A stretch of DNA of 64,000 bases. Source: UBA1413 sp964552955. Lineage in GTDB: Bacteria; Bacteroidota; Bacteroidia; Bacteroidales; Prolixibacteraceae. Location: NCBI GenBank assembly GCA_964552955.1, contig CAZKIU010000008.1, forward strand, positions 1 to 64,000, in the 5' to 3' direction. The stretch's first letter is position 1, and every line of letters begins with the position of its first letter. The notes under the pieces are model-generated. The model saw only the letters and a list, made by a program, of their open reading frames with translations. It did no database searches and was not told where the DNA came from. Below are positions 24,974 to 33,818 of the stretch, piece after piece. A program made the translations under genes and the position numbers.

Positions 24974-25347
24974 GAAGGTTGGAAGGTCAGAAGGTCAGAA
25001 GGTCAGAAGGTCAGAGGGTCAGAGGGTCAGAAGGTCAGAAGGTCAGAAGGTCAGAAGGTCAGAAGGTCAGAGGGTCAGAGGGTCAGAAGGTCAGAAGGTC
25101 AGAAGGTTGGAAGGTCAGAAGGTNNNNNNNNNNNNNNNNNNNNNNNNNNNNNNNNNNNNNNNNNNNNNNNNNNNNNNNNNNNNNNNNNNNNNNNNNNNNN
25201 NNNNNNNNNNNNNNNNNNNNNNNAGAGGGTCAGAGGGTCAGAAGGTCAGAAGGTCAGAAGGTTGGAAGGTCAGAAGGTCAGAAGGTCAGAAGGTTAGAAG
25301 GTCAGAAGGTTAGAAGGTTAGAAGGTCAGAATATTAGAATGTCAGGG
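24974..25347. repeat. 8-bp tandem array (GGTCAGAA) interrupted by a scaffold gap
   Basis: GGTCAGAA and variants (GGTCAGAG, GGTTGGAA, GGTTAGAA) repeat without break from the stop codon of the LarA-like gene to the start of the next gene, apart from the N run. At least 30 units are visible. The plus-strand reading frame through it is open but is low-complexity and not a protein. Confidence 0.95.
25124..25223. other. 100-N scaffold gap
   Basis: Exactly 100 N inside the 8-bp array; the array length is therefore unknown. Confidence 0.98.
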
Positions 25348-25348
25348 T

Positions 25349-26368
25349 ATGATGGATGTAATGGATAGGAATGAGATCAGATGGGGAATGATAGGGGCCG
25401 GGAGTGTGACCGAGCTGAAAAGCGCACCCGCCTTCGGCAAGGTTCCTCACTCGCAGCTGGTGGCCGTGATGCGGCGTGATGGAGCCCGGGCGGAAGATTA
25501 CGCCCGCCGCCATGGCGTGCCGAAATGGACCACCTCCGCAGAGGCACTGATCGCTGATCCCGAAGTGAATGCCATCTATGTGGCCACCCCTCCCTCTACC
25601 CATGCCAGCTACGTCATACAGGCCATGCAGGCGGGTAAAGCCGTTTATGTTGAAAAACCCATGGCCCTCCATTACGGGGAGTGCCTCGACATGCTGCGAG
25701 TGTCGCATGAAACCGGTATGCCCCTTTATGTCGCATACTACCGCCGTACCCTACCCGCCTTCCTGAAGGTCAAGGAACTCATTGAAGCCGGGGCGATCGG
25801 CCAGGTACTGACGGTCGGCATCAAGCTCTTTAAACAGTCCAGGGAACGCCACCTGAAGCCGGAGGAGATGAGCTGGCATGTCAACCCGGCCATTGCCGGG
25901 GCCGGCTACTTCTATGACCTGGCTTCCCACCAGTTCGATTACCTCGACTTTCTCTTCGGTCCCGTCACCCTGATCAAAGGATTGGCGGTCAACAGGGCCG
26001 GACTGTATGCCGCTGAAGATACCGTATCGGCAATATTCAGCTTTGCCAGCGGGATCACCGGCTGCGGCCACTGGTGCTTCGTGGCTGATAAAAGCGGAGA
26101 AGAAGACCTGATCGACATCACTGGCGACCAGGGAAGAATCACCCTTTCCAGTTTCCGCCATGGGGAAGTCATCATGGAAAACCGGGAGGGCACGCATAAA
26201 TTCAGATTTGTAAACCCGGAGAATATCCAGTTTCATTTGATCAGTCAGGTGGTGGCTGCCCTCCGGGGCGAGGGCCATTGCGTCAGCACCGGCGAATCGG
26301 CTGCACGAACCAGCCGCATCCTTGAGGAAACCGTCAGGGAGTATTATCAACAAGTTACTCTTTTTTGA
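25349..26368 (+). CDS. cytoplasmic Gfo/Idh/MocA-family oxidoreductase
   Basis: A 339-residue NAD(P)-dependent sugar or sugar-acid dehydrogenase homologue. The Rossmann start is WGMIGAGSVTELKSAPAF; the EKP motif reads VYVEKPMAL with the catalytic lysine; a DLASHQFDYLDFLFG motif follows with a probable catalytic histidine. It lacks an export leader, unlike the two other family members here. The start is one of two ATGs (25349 or 25361) directly after the 8-bp array, so the array may contribute to its 5' untranslated region. It overlaps or abuts pdxB, 5 bases from that gene's ATG. Confidence 0.85.
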   Translation: MMDVMDRNEIRWGMIGAGSVTELKSAPAFGKVPHSQLVAVMRRDGARAEDYARRHGVPKWTTSAEALIADPEVNAIYVATPPSTHASYVIQAMQAGKAVYVEKPMALHYGECLDMLRVSHETGMPLYVAYYRRTLPAFLKVKELIEAGAIGQVLTVGIKLFKQSRERHLKPEEMSWHVNPAIAGAGYFYDLASHQFDYLDFLFGPVTLIKGLAVNRAGLYAAEDTVSAIFSFASGITGCGHWCFVADKSGEEDLIDITGDQGRITLSSFRHGEVIMENREGTHKFRFVNPENIQFHLISQVVAALRGEGHCVSTGESAARTSRILEETVREYYQQVTLF

Positions 26369-26373
26369 ACCTT

Positions 26374-27495
26374 ATGAAGATCGTTATCGATGACAAAATC
26401 CCCTACATCAGGGGTGTATTTGAGCCTGTAGCCGAGGTGGTATACCTGCCGGGGAGCCAAACCACCCCGGAGGAGGTCAGGGATGCCGACGCACTGGTGA
26501 CGCGGACCCGGACCCTCTGCAATGAAGCGTTGCTGGCAGGGTCGGCGGTGAAGTTTATCGCCACGGCCACCATTGGATTTGACCATATCGATACGGCGTA
26601 CTGCCACCGGGCAGGCATTGCCTGGACCAACGCCCCGGGGTGCAATGCCGGTAGTGTGGAACAGTACATCGCCGCCGCCCTCTTTCTCTGGGCACGGGAA
26701 CGGAACCGCACTCTGCGTGGCACCACCATCGGCATTGTCGGCGTGGGGAACGTGGGCAAAAAAGTGGAACGCCTATGCCGCACCCTCGGGATGCAGGTGC
26801 TCCTCAACGACCCGCCACGCGAAAGAACCGAAGGCCCCACCCTTTTTACCCCCCTCGAAGAGATCCGCCACAAGGCCGATATCATCACCTTCCATGTCCC
26901 CCTTCATTGGAATGGCCAGGACGCCACCTGGCATATGGTCAGCCGCCATTTTCTGGAAGGAGTGAACCGGAAACCCCTGCTCATCAATAGTTGCCGCGGT
27001 GAAGTATTTGACACGGAGTCAGTTTTGGAGGCTATTGAAAGTAATAGATTAAGTGATGTGATCATCGACTGCTGGGAAAATGAACCCGGTATCAGCCATG
27101 CACTGATGCAAAAAAGCCTGCTGGCCACCCCCCATATTGCCGGCTACTCACGCGATGGCAAAGCCAATGGGACCATGATGAGCGTCAGGGCCATCAGCCG
27201 CCATTTCTCCCTGGGGCTGGACGATTGGCAGCCGGGAGATGTGGAGCCCCCCCTCCAGACTATCATCCCCCTCGACGGCACTGGCAGGGAGCAGGAGAGC
27301 CTCCTGGGCGACGCCATCCTGGCCACCTATGACCTCCGGGCCGACGACCTTCACCTCAGGAAGAATCCCGCCCTGTTTGAAAAGCTTAGGGGCGACTATC
27401 CTGTCAGACGGGAATTCGGGGCCTATACCGTGAGAATTACAAATGTACCGGACGATACAATTTGTAAACTGAAGAACCTGGGATTCCGTATATAA
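26374..27495 (+). CDS. pdxB: erythronate-4-phosphate dehydrogenase
   Basis: Oxidises 4-phospho-D-erythronate in the DXP-dependent pathway to pyridoxal 5'-phosphate. The 373-residue D-2-hydroxyacid dehydrogenase has the N-terminal MKIVIDDKIPYIRG typical of PdxB, the NAD motif GIVGVGNVGKKV near residue 115, NSCRGEVFD, and a catalytic ENEPGIS/TPHIAGYS pair. It also has the PdxB-type C-terminal domain. I prefer the ATG at 26374; a TTG at 26365 overlaps the upstream stop. Why it sits in a sugar cluster is unclear; erythronate phosphate links to pentose-phosphate chemistry. Confidence 0.9.
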   Translation: MKIVIDDKIPYIRGVFEPVAEVVYLPGSQTTPEEVRDADALVTRTRTLCNEALLAGSAVKFIATATIGFDHIDTAYCHRAGIAWTNAPGCNAGSVEQYIAAALFLWARERNRTLRGTTIGIVGVGNVGKKVERLCRTLGMQVLLNDPPRERTEGPTLFTPLEEIRHKADIITFHVPLHWNGQDATWHMVSRHFLEGVNRKPLLINSCRGEVFDTESVLEAIESNRLSDVIIDCWENEPGISHALMQKSLLATPHIAGYSRDGKANGTMMSVRAISRHFSLGLDDWQPGDVEPPLQTIIPLDGTGREQESLLGDAILATYDLRADDLHLRKNPALFEKLRGDYPVRREFGAYTVRITNVPDDTICKLKNLGFRI

Positions 27496-27600
27496 TTATT
27501 TATAAATGAACTAAAATGTTTATTTGTATTATGATGCCCTGTTTCGCATCCTGAAAGTATCAAAGCGTAAATCCATAATAACAAAACAGAATAGAGAAAT

Positions 27601-29053
27601 GAAGAAGTTAGCAGACATCGGATTGATCGGGTTAGCCGTGATGGGCGAGAACCTGGTATTAAACATGGAGAGTAAGGGTTATACTGTGGCTGTTTACAAC
27701 CGGACGGTATCGAAGGTAGACGATTTCATCCGCGGGCGGGGTGCGGGGAAGCAGTTCATCGGGGCGCATTCCATTGAAGAGCTGGTGGCCTCCCTGGAGC
27801 GGCCGCGCAAGGTGATGATGCTGGTAAAGGCCGGTCAGCCGGTCGATGATTTCATTGAGTTGCTCCTGCCCCACCTGGAGCCCGGCGACATCATCATCGA
27901 TGGGGGGAACTCTCATTTTCCCGACTCCATCCGGCGCACGAAGTACGTGGAGAGCAAAGGATTGCTCTATATCGGTACCGGGGTGTCGGGGGGTGAGGAA
28001 GGGGCCCTTCTGGGGCCTTCCATGATGCCCGGAGGATCACCTGCGGCCTGGCCCCATGTGAAAGAGATCTTCCAGGCAGTGGCCGCCAAGGTCGAAGATG
28101 GCAGCCCCTGTTGCGACTGGGTGGGCGAAGGCGGCGCTGGCCACTTCGTCAAAATGGTCCACAACGGCATCGAATATGGTGACATGCAGATCATCAATGA
28201 GGCTTATCACCTGATGAAAGAGCTCCTGGGCATGGATGCCTTTGAACAGCATGAAATCTTCAAAAAATGGAACACCGAAGAACTCGACAGTTACCTGATC
28301 GAGATCACTCGCGATATCCTGGCCTTCAAGGATGAAGATGGACAGCCAATTGTAGAGAAAATTCTGGACACCGCCGGACAGAAAGGTACCGGTAAGTGGA
28401 CGAGTGTGGCGGCGCTGGACCTGGGTATTCCGCTCACCCTGATCGGCGAGTCGGTATTCTCGCGCTGCCTCTCAGCACAGAAAGATCTCCGCGTGGAGGC
28501 CAGCAAGGTACTCCGCGGTCCCAAACCGGCCTTTACCGGCGACAAAAAGCAGTTTATCGATGACGTGAAGATGGCCCTTTACGGAGCCAAGATCATCTCC
28601 TACGCCCAGGGCTATAACCTGATGATGGAAGCCGCCAAAGAGTTTGGATGGAACCTGAACTACGGAGGAATCGCCCTGATGTGGCGCGGGGGATGCATCA
28701 TCCGTTCGGCCTTCCTGGGCGATATCAAGAAAGCCTTTGATACCAACCCTGCCCTGCCCAACCTGTTGCTCGATCCCTTCTTTAAGGAGAAGGTGGAAGC
28801 GGCCCAGGAGGGATGGAGACGGGTGTGTGCCACTGCCCTCACCTATGGTATCCCGGTGCCGGCGCTCACTTCAGCCCTCTGCTATTTTGACGGCTTCCGC
28901 AGCGAAAGGCTGCCCGCCAACCTCCTGCAGGCCCAGCGCGACTACTTCGGCGCCCACATGTACGAAAGAGTGGACCGCCCCAGAGGAGCATTTTTCCATA
29001 CCAACTGGACCGGCCGCGGTGGTGAAACCGCCAGTTCAACCTACGTGGTATGA
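27601..29053 (+). CDS. gnd: 6-phosphogluconate dehydrogenase, decarboxylating
   Basis: Converts 6-phosphogluconate to ribulose 5-phosphate and CO2 with NADP. The 483-residue protein has GLIGLAVMGENLVLN at the start, IIDGGNSHFPDS, the active-site GTGVSGGEEGALLGPSMMPGG and HFVKMVHNGIEYGDMQ. Its end carries the FHTNWTGRGG signature. I chose the ATG at 27601; upstream in-frame codons look non-coding. It is the last gene of the plus-strand run, 105 bases after pdxB and ahead of a strong terminator. The glucose-6-phosphate dehydrogenase and lactonase genes that often accompany gnd in Bacteroidota are absent here. Confidence 0.95.
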
Positions 29054-29095
29054 CCTGTTGTGAACCTGCGCTTTATATAATCAACGCAATACATT

Positions 29096-29123
29096 AAGGG
29101 GGCCCGGGTGGTCCCCTTTTTTT
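29096..29123 (+). terminator. intrinsic terminator after gnd
   Basis: Nine-pair stem AAGGGGGCC/GGTCCCCTT (one G-T pair, 29096-29104 and 29110-29118) with a five-base loop, followed by seven T. It lies 43 bases beyond gnd. Confidence 0.85.
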
Positions 29124-29127
29124 CATT

Positions 29128-29255
29128 TCTGCACCCTGGCCTCTCTTACCTTGTTCTGTCCTGCACCCTGAACTCGCTTCCCTGGTTCCATCCTGCACCC
29201 TTAACGCGCTTCCCTGGTTCCATCCTGCACTCTTAACGCGCTTCCCTGGTTCAGT
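29128..29255. repeat. 32-bp tandem repeat, four units
   Basis: Units start at 29128, 29160, 29192 and 29224, each opening CTGCAC and ending TGGTTC plus two or three bases. The last three are about 90 percent alike by eye and the first is more diverged. It lies between gnd and the convergent antiporter gene. Confidence 0.85.
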
Positions 29256-29318
29256 CCTGTAGGCAGGAATCGATCATTAGCAGGAACCGGGGAATGGCAG
29301 CACTTTTCAACCGGAAGA

Positions 29319-31484
29319 TCATTTCTTCCTGAAGATCCGGCCAATCGTGGACATCAGATCTTCCAGTTTTTCCATGTTGTCGTTCGCAGGATCGAACATG
29401 GAGGGATTGATGGGATTGAATTCGTCGCTTTCGGCTACGCCATACTGCCGGGGATAAACCAGCATACAGTTGTTTCCGGAGAAATACCTGTTGACATATC
29501 CCGAAATACGGGCCATCATAGGGTGAAAGGAAGGATACTCCTTTCGGCTCATGACAAAGACCAGATTGTCATCAGAACGGACTTCCCTGCCCAGGATCAG
29601 GAAGTCATCCCAATCGGAGAACTCCCTGAATTCAGCTTCTACCGGGTGTTTACGGTGAATCTCTTTAAGAACGCGGATGATCTCCCCGGAAGCAAAGAAT
29701 ACAAGTTTGGAGCCTGTATTCTTGCCAATATTCCACACCTTCACCAGCCAAAAAACAAAACCGGCCTCCTTTTCCGCGTTGTCGGGAACAAAAATAAGGG
29801 TGCGCCTGACGGTAGCAAAGGGTTGTACCGGGCGGTAAATCACCGTGGTGGTATTACACTTCTGCAGGATGCCCTGGGTGAGGTTTCCCAGAAATGAGTC
29901 AGAGATGCCCTTTTTCTGATGAAGACCGATGATCAGGTCGCTGATTCTGTTTTCCTGAACGACACTGGCGATGCCATTGACCACATTGGAATCGTAACGG
30001 ATGACCGGGGAGATATGGTGGTCGGTGGCCGAGGCCGTTTTCTCAGCGATTTCCAGCAATTTCCGGCCCTGTTTTTCTGCATTTCTGTCGATCGTCAGAT
30101 TATTGAGAATATTTAGGGCAAAGATCCGGCTTTTAACGGAGGACTTCAGGGTGACGCTCATATTGATCAGCTCTTCCACGTTGTCGATATTGCTGAGGGG
30201 GATCAGGATTCTCTCTTCTTCGTCGCCTGCTTCGGGTTCCTCGGAGAGGGCATCGGCCTGTGCCAGGTTACGGGCTCCTTTCTGGGCCACAAAAGAGGCA
30301 ATGGTACAGGTGACCAGAATCATGAGGATGGTCCCGTTGAGGACACTGTCGTTGAGCAGGCGGATGGGATGACCTTCGGAATCGGTGCCCGTGATGATAT
30401 TGTATCCGACAAGGACGGCGGCCAGGGTAGCGGCGGCCTGGGCGTTGCTCAGGCCAAAGATGATCCGCCGCTGATCCGCCGAAAAACGGAAGGTTTTCTG
30501 GGTGAGCCAGGCAGCCAGGAATTTGGCTCCGGTAGCCACCACGGTCATGACCCCAGCCACAAAAATGGTGTCCCAGTCCGTGAAGAAAGCCCTGAAATCA
30601 ATAAGCATCCCCACCCCGATGAGGAAAAAAGGGATGAACAGGGCATTGCCCACGAATTCGATCCGGTTCATCAGCGGCGAGGTGTGGGGAATCAGCCGGT
30701 TCAAGGCGAGCCCCGATAGAAAAGCTCCGATAATGGCCTCTATCCCGGCGGCTTCTGCCAGAAAAGCCCCCAGGAAGACCATGGCCAACACAAAAATATA
30801 CTGGGAGATATTGTCATCGTTGTTTTTAAAGAACCAGCGGCCGATCAGGGGGAACAGTAAAACAATCACCAGGGCGAAAACCACGACAGAAACCGAAAGC
30901 CTTAGAAAAAAACCATCGGTGATGTCGCCAGTGGCCATACCTGCGATAACGGCCAGCACCAGCAAAGCCAGCGTATCGGTGATCATGGTTCCGCCGATGG
31001 TGATGCTTACGGCAGGATTCTTGAGAATTCCCGACTTACTGATAATGGGATAGGCGATCAGGGTATGGGAGGCAAACATGCTGGCCAGCAAAATGGAGGA
31101 GTTGAGGGGAAACTTCAGCAAATAGTACCCCACCAGTGTTCCTATGGTCATGGGAATCAGAAAGGTGTACATCCCAAAAATAAAACTCTTGCCACTGTTT
31201 TTCCGGAAATCGGCCATGTCGATTTCGAGTCCGGCCAGAAACATGATGTACAGGAGTCCCACGGTTCCGAACAGCACAACGCTACTGTCGCGGGCCATCA
31301 GGTTAAGGCCAAAAGGCCCGATGATCACCCCGGCAATGATCAGTCCGATCAGGTGCGGTACCGATATTTTGTTCAGGAGTATAGGAACAAAAAGAATGAT
31401 GAAGAGAATCAAAGCAAAAATGAGGACAGGATTGGTCAGTGGAAGCGTCCATGTGCCGAGGGCAAGTATGGTCATCATGTTCAT
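29319..31484 (-). CDS. CPA2-family cation/proton antiporter with C-terminal USP-like region
   Basis: Exchanges Na+ or K+ for protons across the inner membrane. The 721-residue protein has an antiporter core of about 12 helices in residues 10-400 (for example GLIIAGVIIGPFGLNL near 50 and the conserved Asp in TMITDTLALL near 170). A cytoplasmic C-terminal half (430-720) looks like two universal-stress-protein-like domains. It is a paralogue of the next gene upstream, 156 bases away, with clear similarity along the whole length. It is the last gene of the ptb-buk-antiporter run, suggesting a task in pH or ion balance during acid formation. Ion specificity is not known. Confidence 0.85.
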   Translation of the reverse strand: MNMMTILALGTWTLPLTNPVLIFALILFIILFVPILLNKISVPHLIGLIIAGVIIGPFGLNLMARDSSVVLFGTVGLLYIMFLAGLEIDMADFRKNSGKSFIFGMYTFLIPMTIGTLVGYYLLKFPLNSSILLASMFASHTLIAYPIISKSGILKNPAVSITIGGTMITDTLALLVLAVIAGMATGDITDGFFLRLSVSVVVFALVIVLLFPLIGRWFFKNNDDNISQYIFVLAMVFLGAFLAEAAGIEAIIGAFLSGLALNRLIPHTSPLMNRIEFVGNALFIPFFLIGVGMLIDFRAFFTDWDTIFVAGVMTVVATGAKFLAAWLTQKTFRFSADQRRIIFGLSNAQAAATLAAVLVGYNIITGTDSEGHPIRLLNDSVLNGTILMILVTCTIASFVAQKGARNLAQADALSEEPEAGDEEERILIPLSNIDNVEELINMSVTLKSSVKSRIFALNILNNLTIDRNAEKQGRKLLEIAEKTASATDHHISPVIRYDSNVVNGIASVVQENRISDLIIGLHQKKGISDSFLGNLTQGILQKCNTTTVIYRPVQPFATVRRTLIFVPDNAEKEAGFVFWLVKVWNIGKNTGSKLVFFASGEIIRVLKEIHRKHPVEAEFREFSDWDDFLILGREVRSDDNLVFVMSRKEYPSFHPMMARISGYVNRYFSGNNCMLVYPRQYGVAESDEFNPINPSMFDPANDNMEKLEDLMSTIGRIFRKK

Positions 31485-31640
31485 TATTATAGAGTTAGAT
31501 ATCCTGAACCTGGGGTTAATCCCGCGTGTAGTGATTCCTCTCGGCCTAACAGGCCATCACAGTCAATAGCTGCTCCTCTGGAATCGACCACCCTTTTGAA
31601 GATAGGTTCCGGAATAAATATAAAAAATAAATGGCTAAAA

Positions 31641-33803
31641 CTACCTTCGGGTGATCAACTTTCCGATGGTTTTCACCAGAGTGCTGATGGTCTGGTAATC
31701 GACCGGAGCGGTGTCAAAAAGCGAGGAAGAGGCCGATTCCTGGAAATCAGCACCGGCGATCGACTGTGTGGGATATATCAGGATGAAATTTTTCCCCTCG
31801 AAGAAATTATCAAGATAATGAGGAATCTTGTCCATCAGATGATGATACGAGGGATAGTTTTTTCTGCTCATGACAAATACCAGGCAGTCGTTGGTACGGG
31901 CTTCCGAAGATAGCGTGGGGAACTCCTCCCAGTCCGGAAAATGGATGAAATCAGCCGCTAAGGGGTGTTTGAGCTGAAGTTGGCTGAAGAGGGTCACCAG
32001 TTCCCGGGAGCTGTAAAAGATCAGTTTTGCCCCGGTGTTTTTGCCGACATTCCAGATCTTGGCCAGCCAGTTGGCAAAGCCTATTTCCCTTTCTGCATGA
32101 TCCGGGACGAATACCAGGTATCGCCTGATGGTGGCCAGAGGCTGTACAGTACTGTAGATCAACGTTGTGGCGACTACCTTATTGAGAATCCCATGGGTAA
32201 GGGTTCCCAGGTAGGTGTCGGTGAATCCTTTTTTGTGGTGCATCCCCAGAATGAGATCAGTGATATTGTTTTCTCTGATCACGTTAACAATGCCATTGAC
32301 CGCATTGGTATCGTACCTGATGATGGAGGTAAGGAGATGGTCGGTGGAAGCCGCCGATTTTTCTGCTTTTTCCATGAGGGCCCGGGCTTCTTTTTCGGCG
32401 GGCGATCCGTATTTGAGGTCGTCGACGATATGGAGGCCGGTCAGATGGCTGTTCCATCTGGAGGTGGCCACCGTGACGCTCAGGTGGACCAGTTCTTCTA
32501 CGGTTTCCGTGTTCCGGAAAGAGATCAGGATTCTCTCTTCTCTTTCATGTTCCGGGATTTCCTCCTGGGTGGTTTCATCCAGGACAATTTTCCGGGCTCC
32601 ATTTTGGGTAGCAAAGGAAGCAATGGTACAAGTGATCAGGATCATGACGATGGTGCCGTTAAGGATGTTCTCGTCGAGCAACCTGATGGGCACTCCGTCG
32701 GGTGTATAGCCTGTGATGATGCTGTAACCGATGAGGACGGCGGCCAGAGTGGAAGCGGCCTGGGCATTGGTGAGGCCAAACATGACGCTTCTTTCGTGGG
32801 TTGAATATCCATAAACCTTCTGGGTCAGCCAGGCAGCCAGGAATTTAGCCAGGGTGGCAACGCCGGTCATGACGGTAGCGACCAGAAGGGTCTCCCAGCT
32901 GCTGAAAAAGATGCGGTAATCAATCAGCATCCCCACGCTGATGAGGAAAAAAGGGATAAAGAGGGCATTGCCCACGAAATCAATCCGGTTCATCAACGGG
33001 GACGTATTGGGTATCAACCGGTTAAGAGCCAGTCCGGTCATAAAGGCTCCCAGGATCGGTTCAATACCTCCGATTTGGGCCAGGAAGGCGCCCATGAAGA
33101 CCAGGGCCAGCACAAAAATATACTGCGCCACACTCTCTTCATACCGTTTCATGAACCAGCGTGTGAGCAAAGGGAAGAGATAGAATATCACAGAAAGGGA
33201 GACTACGATGCCTGCGCCCAGTTTCACCCAGAAGGAAAACCCGGCTCCGCCATTGTGCATACGCACGATCACCGCAAGCACCAGGAGAGCGGCCAGGGTG
33301 GTGATGATGGTCGCTCCCACCGAGATGTTGACCGCACGGCTTTTAACAATACCCATTTTACTGACAATGGGATAGGAGATCAGGGTATTGGAGGCGTACA
33401 TGCTGGCCAGCAATACGGCACTCACCGTTGAGAGCCGCAACAGGTAAATACCTGTTAAAATGCCCAGTATCATGGGGATGATAAAGGTAAAAAAACCAAA
33501 AACCAGGCTTTTCCCCGAATTCCGGCGAAACTGGTTCATATCCATTTCCATGCTGGAAATAAACATCAGGTACAACAGGCCGACCGTTCCAAAGAGTTCA
33601 ATGCTGCTGTCGCGGGCGATCAGGTTCAGACCGTTGGGACCAAAGACAGCCCCGGCAATGATGAGCCCAACGAGGGGCGGGATGGATATTCGGTTGAGGA
33701 AGATAGGGGAAAAAAGAATGATAAAGAGGATCACCGAAAAGATGAGGACCGGGTTGGTCAGGGGAAGGGTGATATTTAAAACAGTAAGCAAATCCATCGG
33801 CAT
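31641..33803 (-). CDS. CPA2-family cation/proton antiporter, second copy
   Basis: A 720-residue paralogue of the protein encoded at 29319. The membrane part opens with NPVLIFSVILFIILFSP and GLIIAGAVFGPNGLNLI; note TIITTLAALLVLAV where the first copy has TMITDTLALLVLAV. The aspartate of this helix is thus missing here, which may change ion coupling. The C-terminal USP-like half is kept. The start follows buk by 15 bases, indicating co-transcription with ptb and buk. In-frame ATGs at 33803 and 33797 both remain possible. The two copies probably arose by tandem duplication and have diverged. Confidence 0.85.
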   Translation of the reverse strand: MPMDLLTVLNITLPLTNPVLIFSVILFIILFSPIFLNRISIPPLVGLIIAGAVFGPNGLNLIARDSSIELFGTVGLLYLMFISSMEMDMNQFRRNSGKSLVFGFFTFIIPMILGILTGIYLLRLSTVSAVLLASMYASNTLISYPIVSKMGIVKSRAVNISVGATIITTLAALLVLAVIVRMHNGGAGFSFWVKLGAGIVVSLSVIFYLFPLLTRWFMKRYEESVAQYIFVLALVFMGAFLAQIGGIEPILGAFMTGLALNRLIPNTSPLMNRIDFVGNALFIPFFLISVGMLIDYRIFFSSWETLLVATVMTGVATLAKFLAAWLTQKVYGYSTHERSVMFGLTNAQAASTLAAVLIGYSIITGYTPDGVPIRLLDENILNGTIVMILITCTIASFATQNGARKIVLDETTQEEIPEHEREERILISFRNTETVEELVHLSVTVATSRWNSHLTGLHIVDDLKYGSPAEKEARALMEKAEKSAASTDHLLTSIIRYDTNAVNGIVNVIRENNITDLILGMHHKKGFTDTYLGTLTHGILNKVVATTLIYSTVQPLATIRRYLVFVPDHAEREIGFANWLAKIWNVGKNTGAKLIFYSSRELVTLFSQLQLKHPLAADFIHFPDWEEFPTLSSEARTNDCLVFVMSRKNYPSYHHLMDKIPHYLDNFFEGKNFILIYPTQSIAGADFQESASSSLFDTAPVDYQTISTLVKTIGKLITRR

Positions 33804-33818
33804 CTGGGAATGTTGGCG

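Noticed and set aside
24979..25368. Open frame encoding an 8-residue periodic peptide (GQKVRRSE-like)
   Set aside because: It is the translation of the 8-bp GGTCAGAA array and an N run. Three frames are open because the unit has no plus-strand stop.
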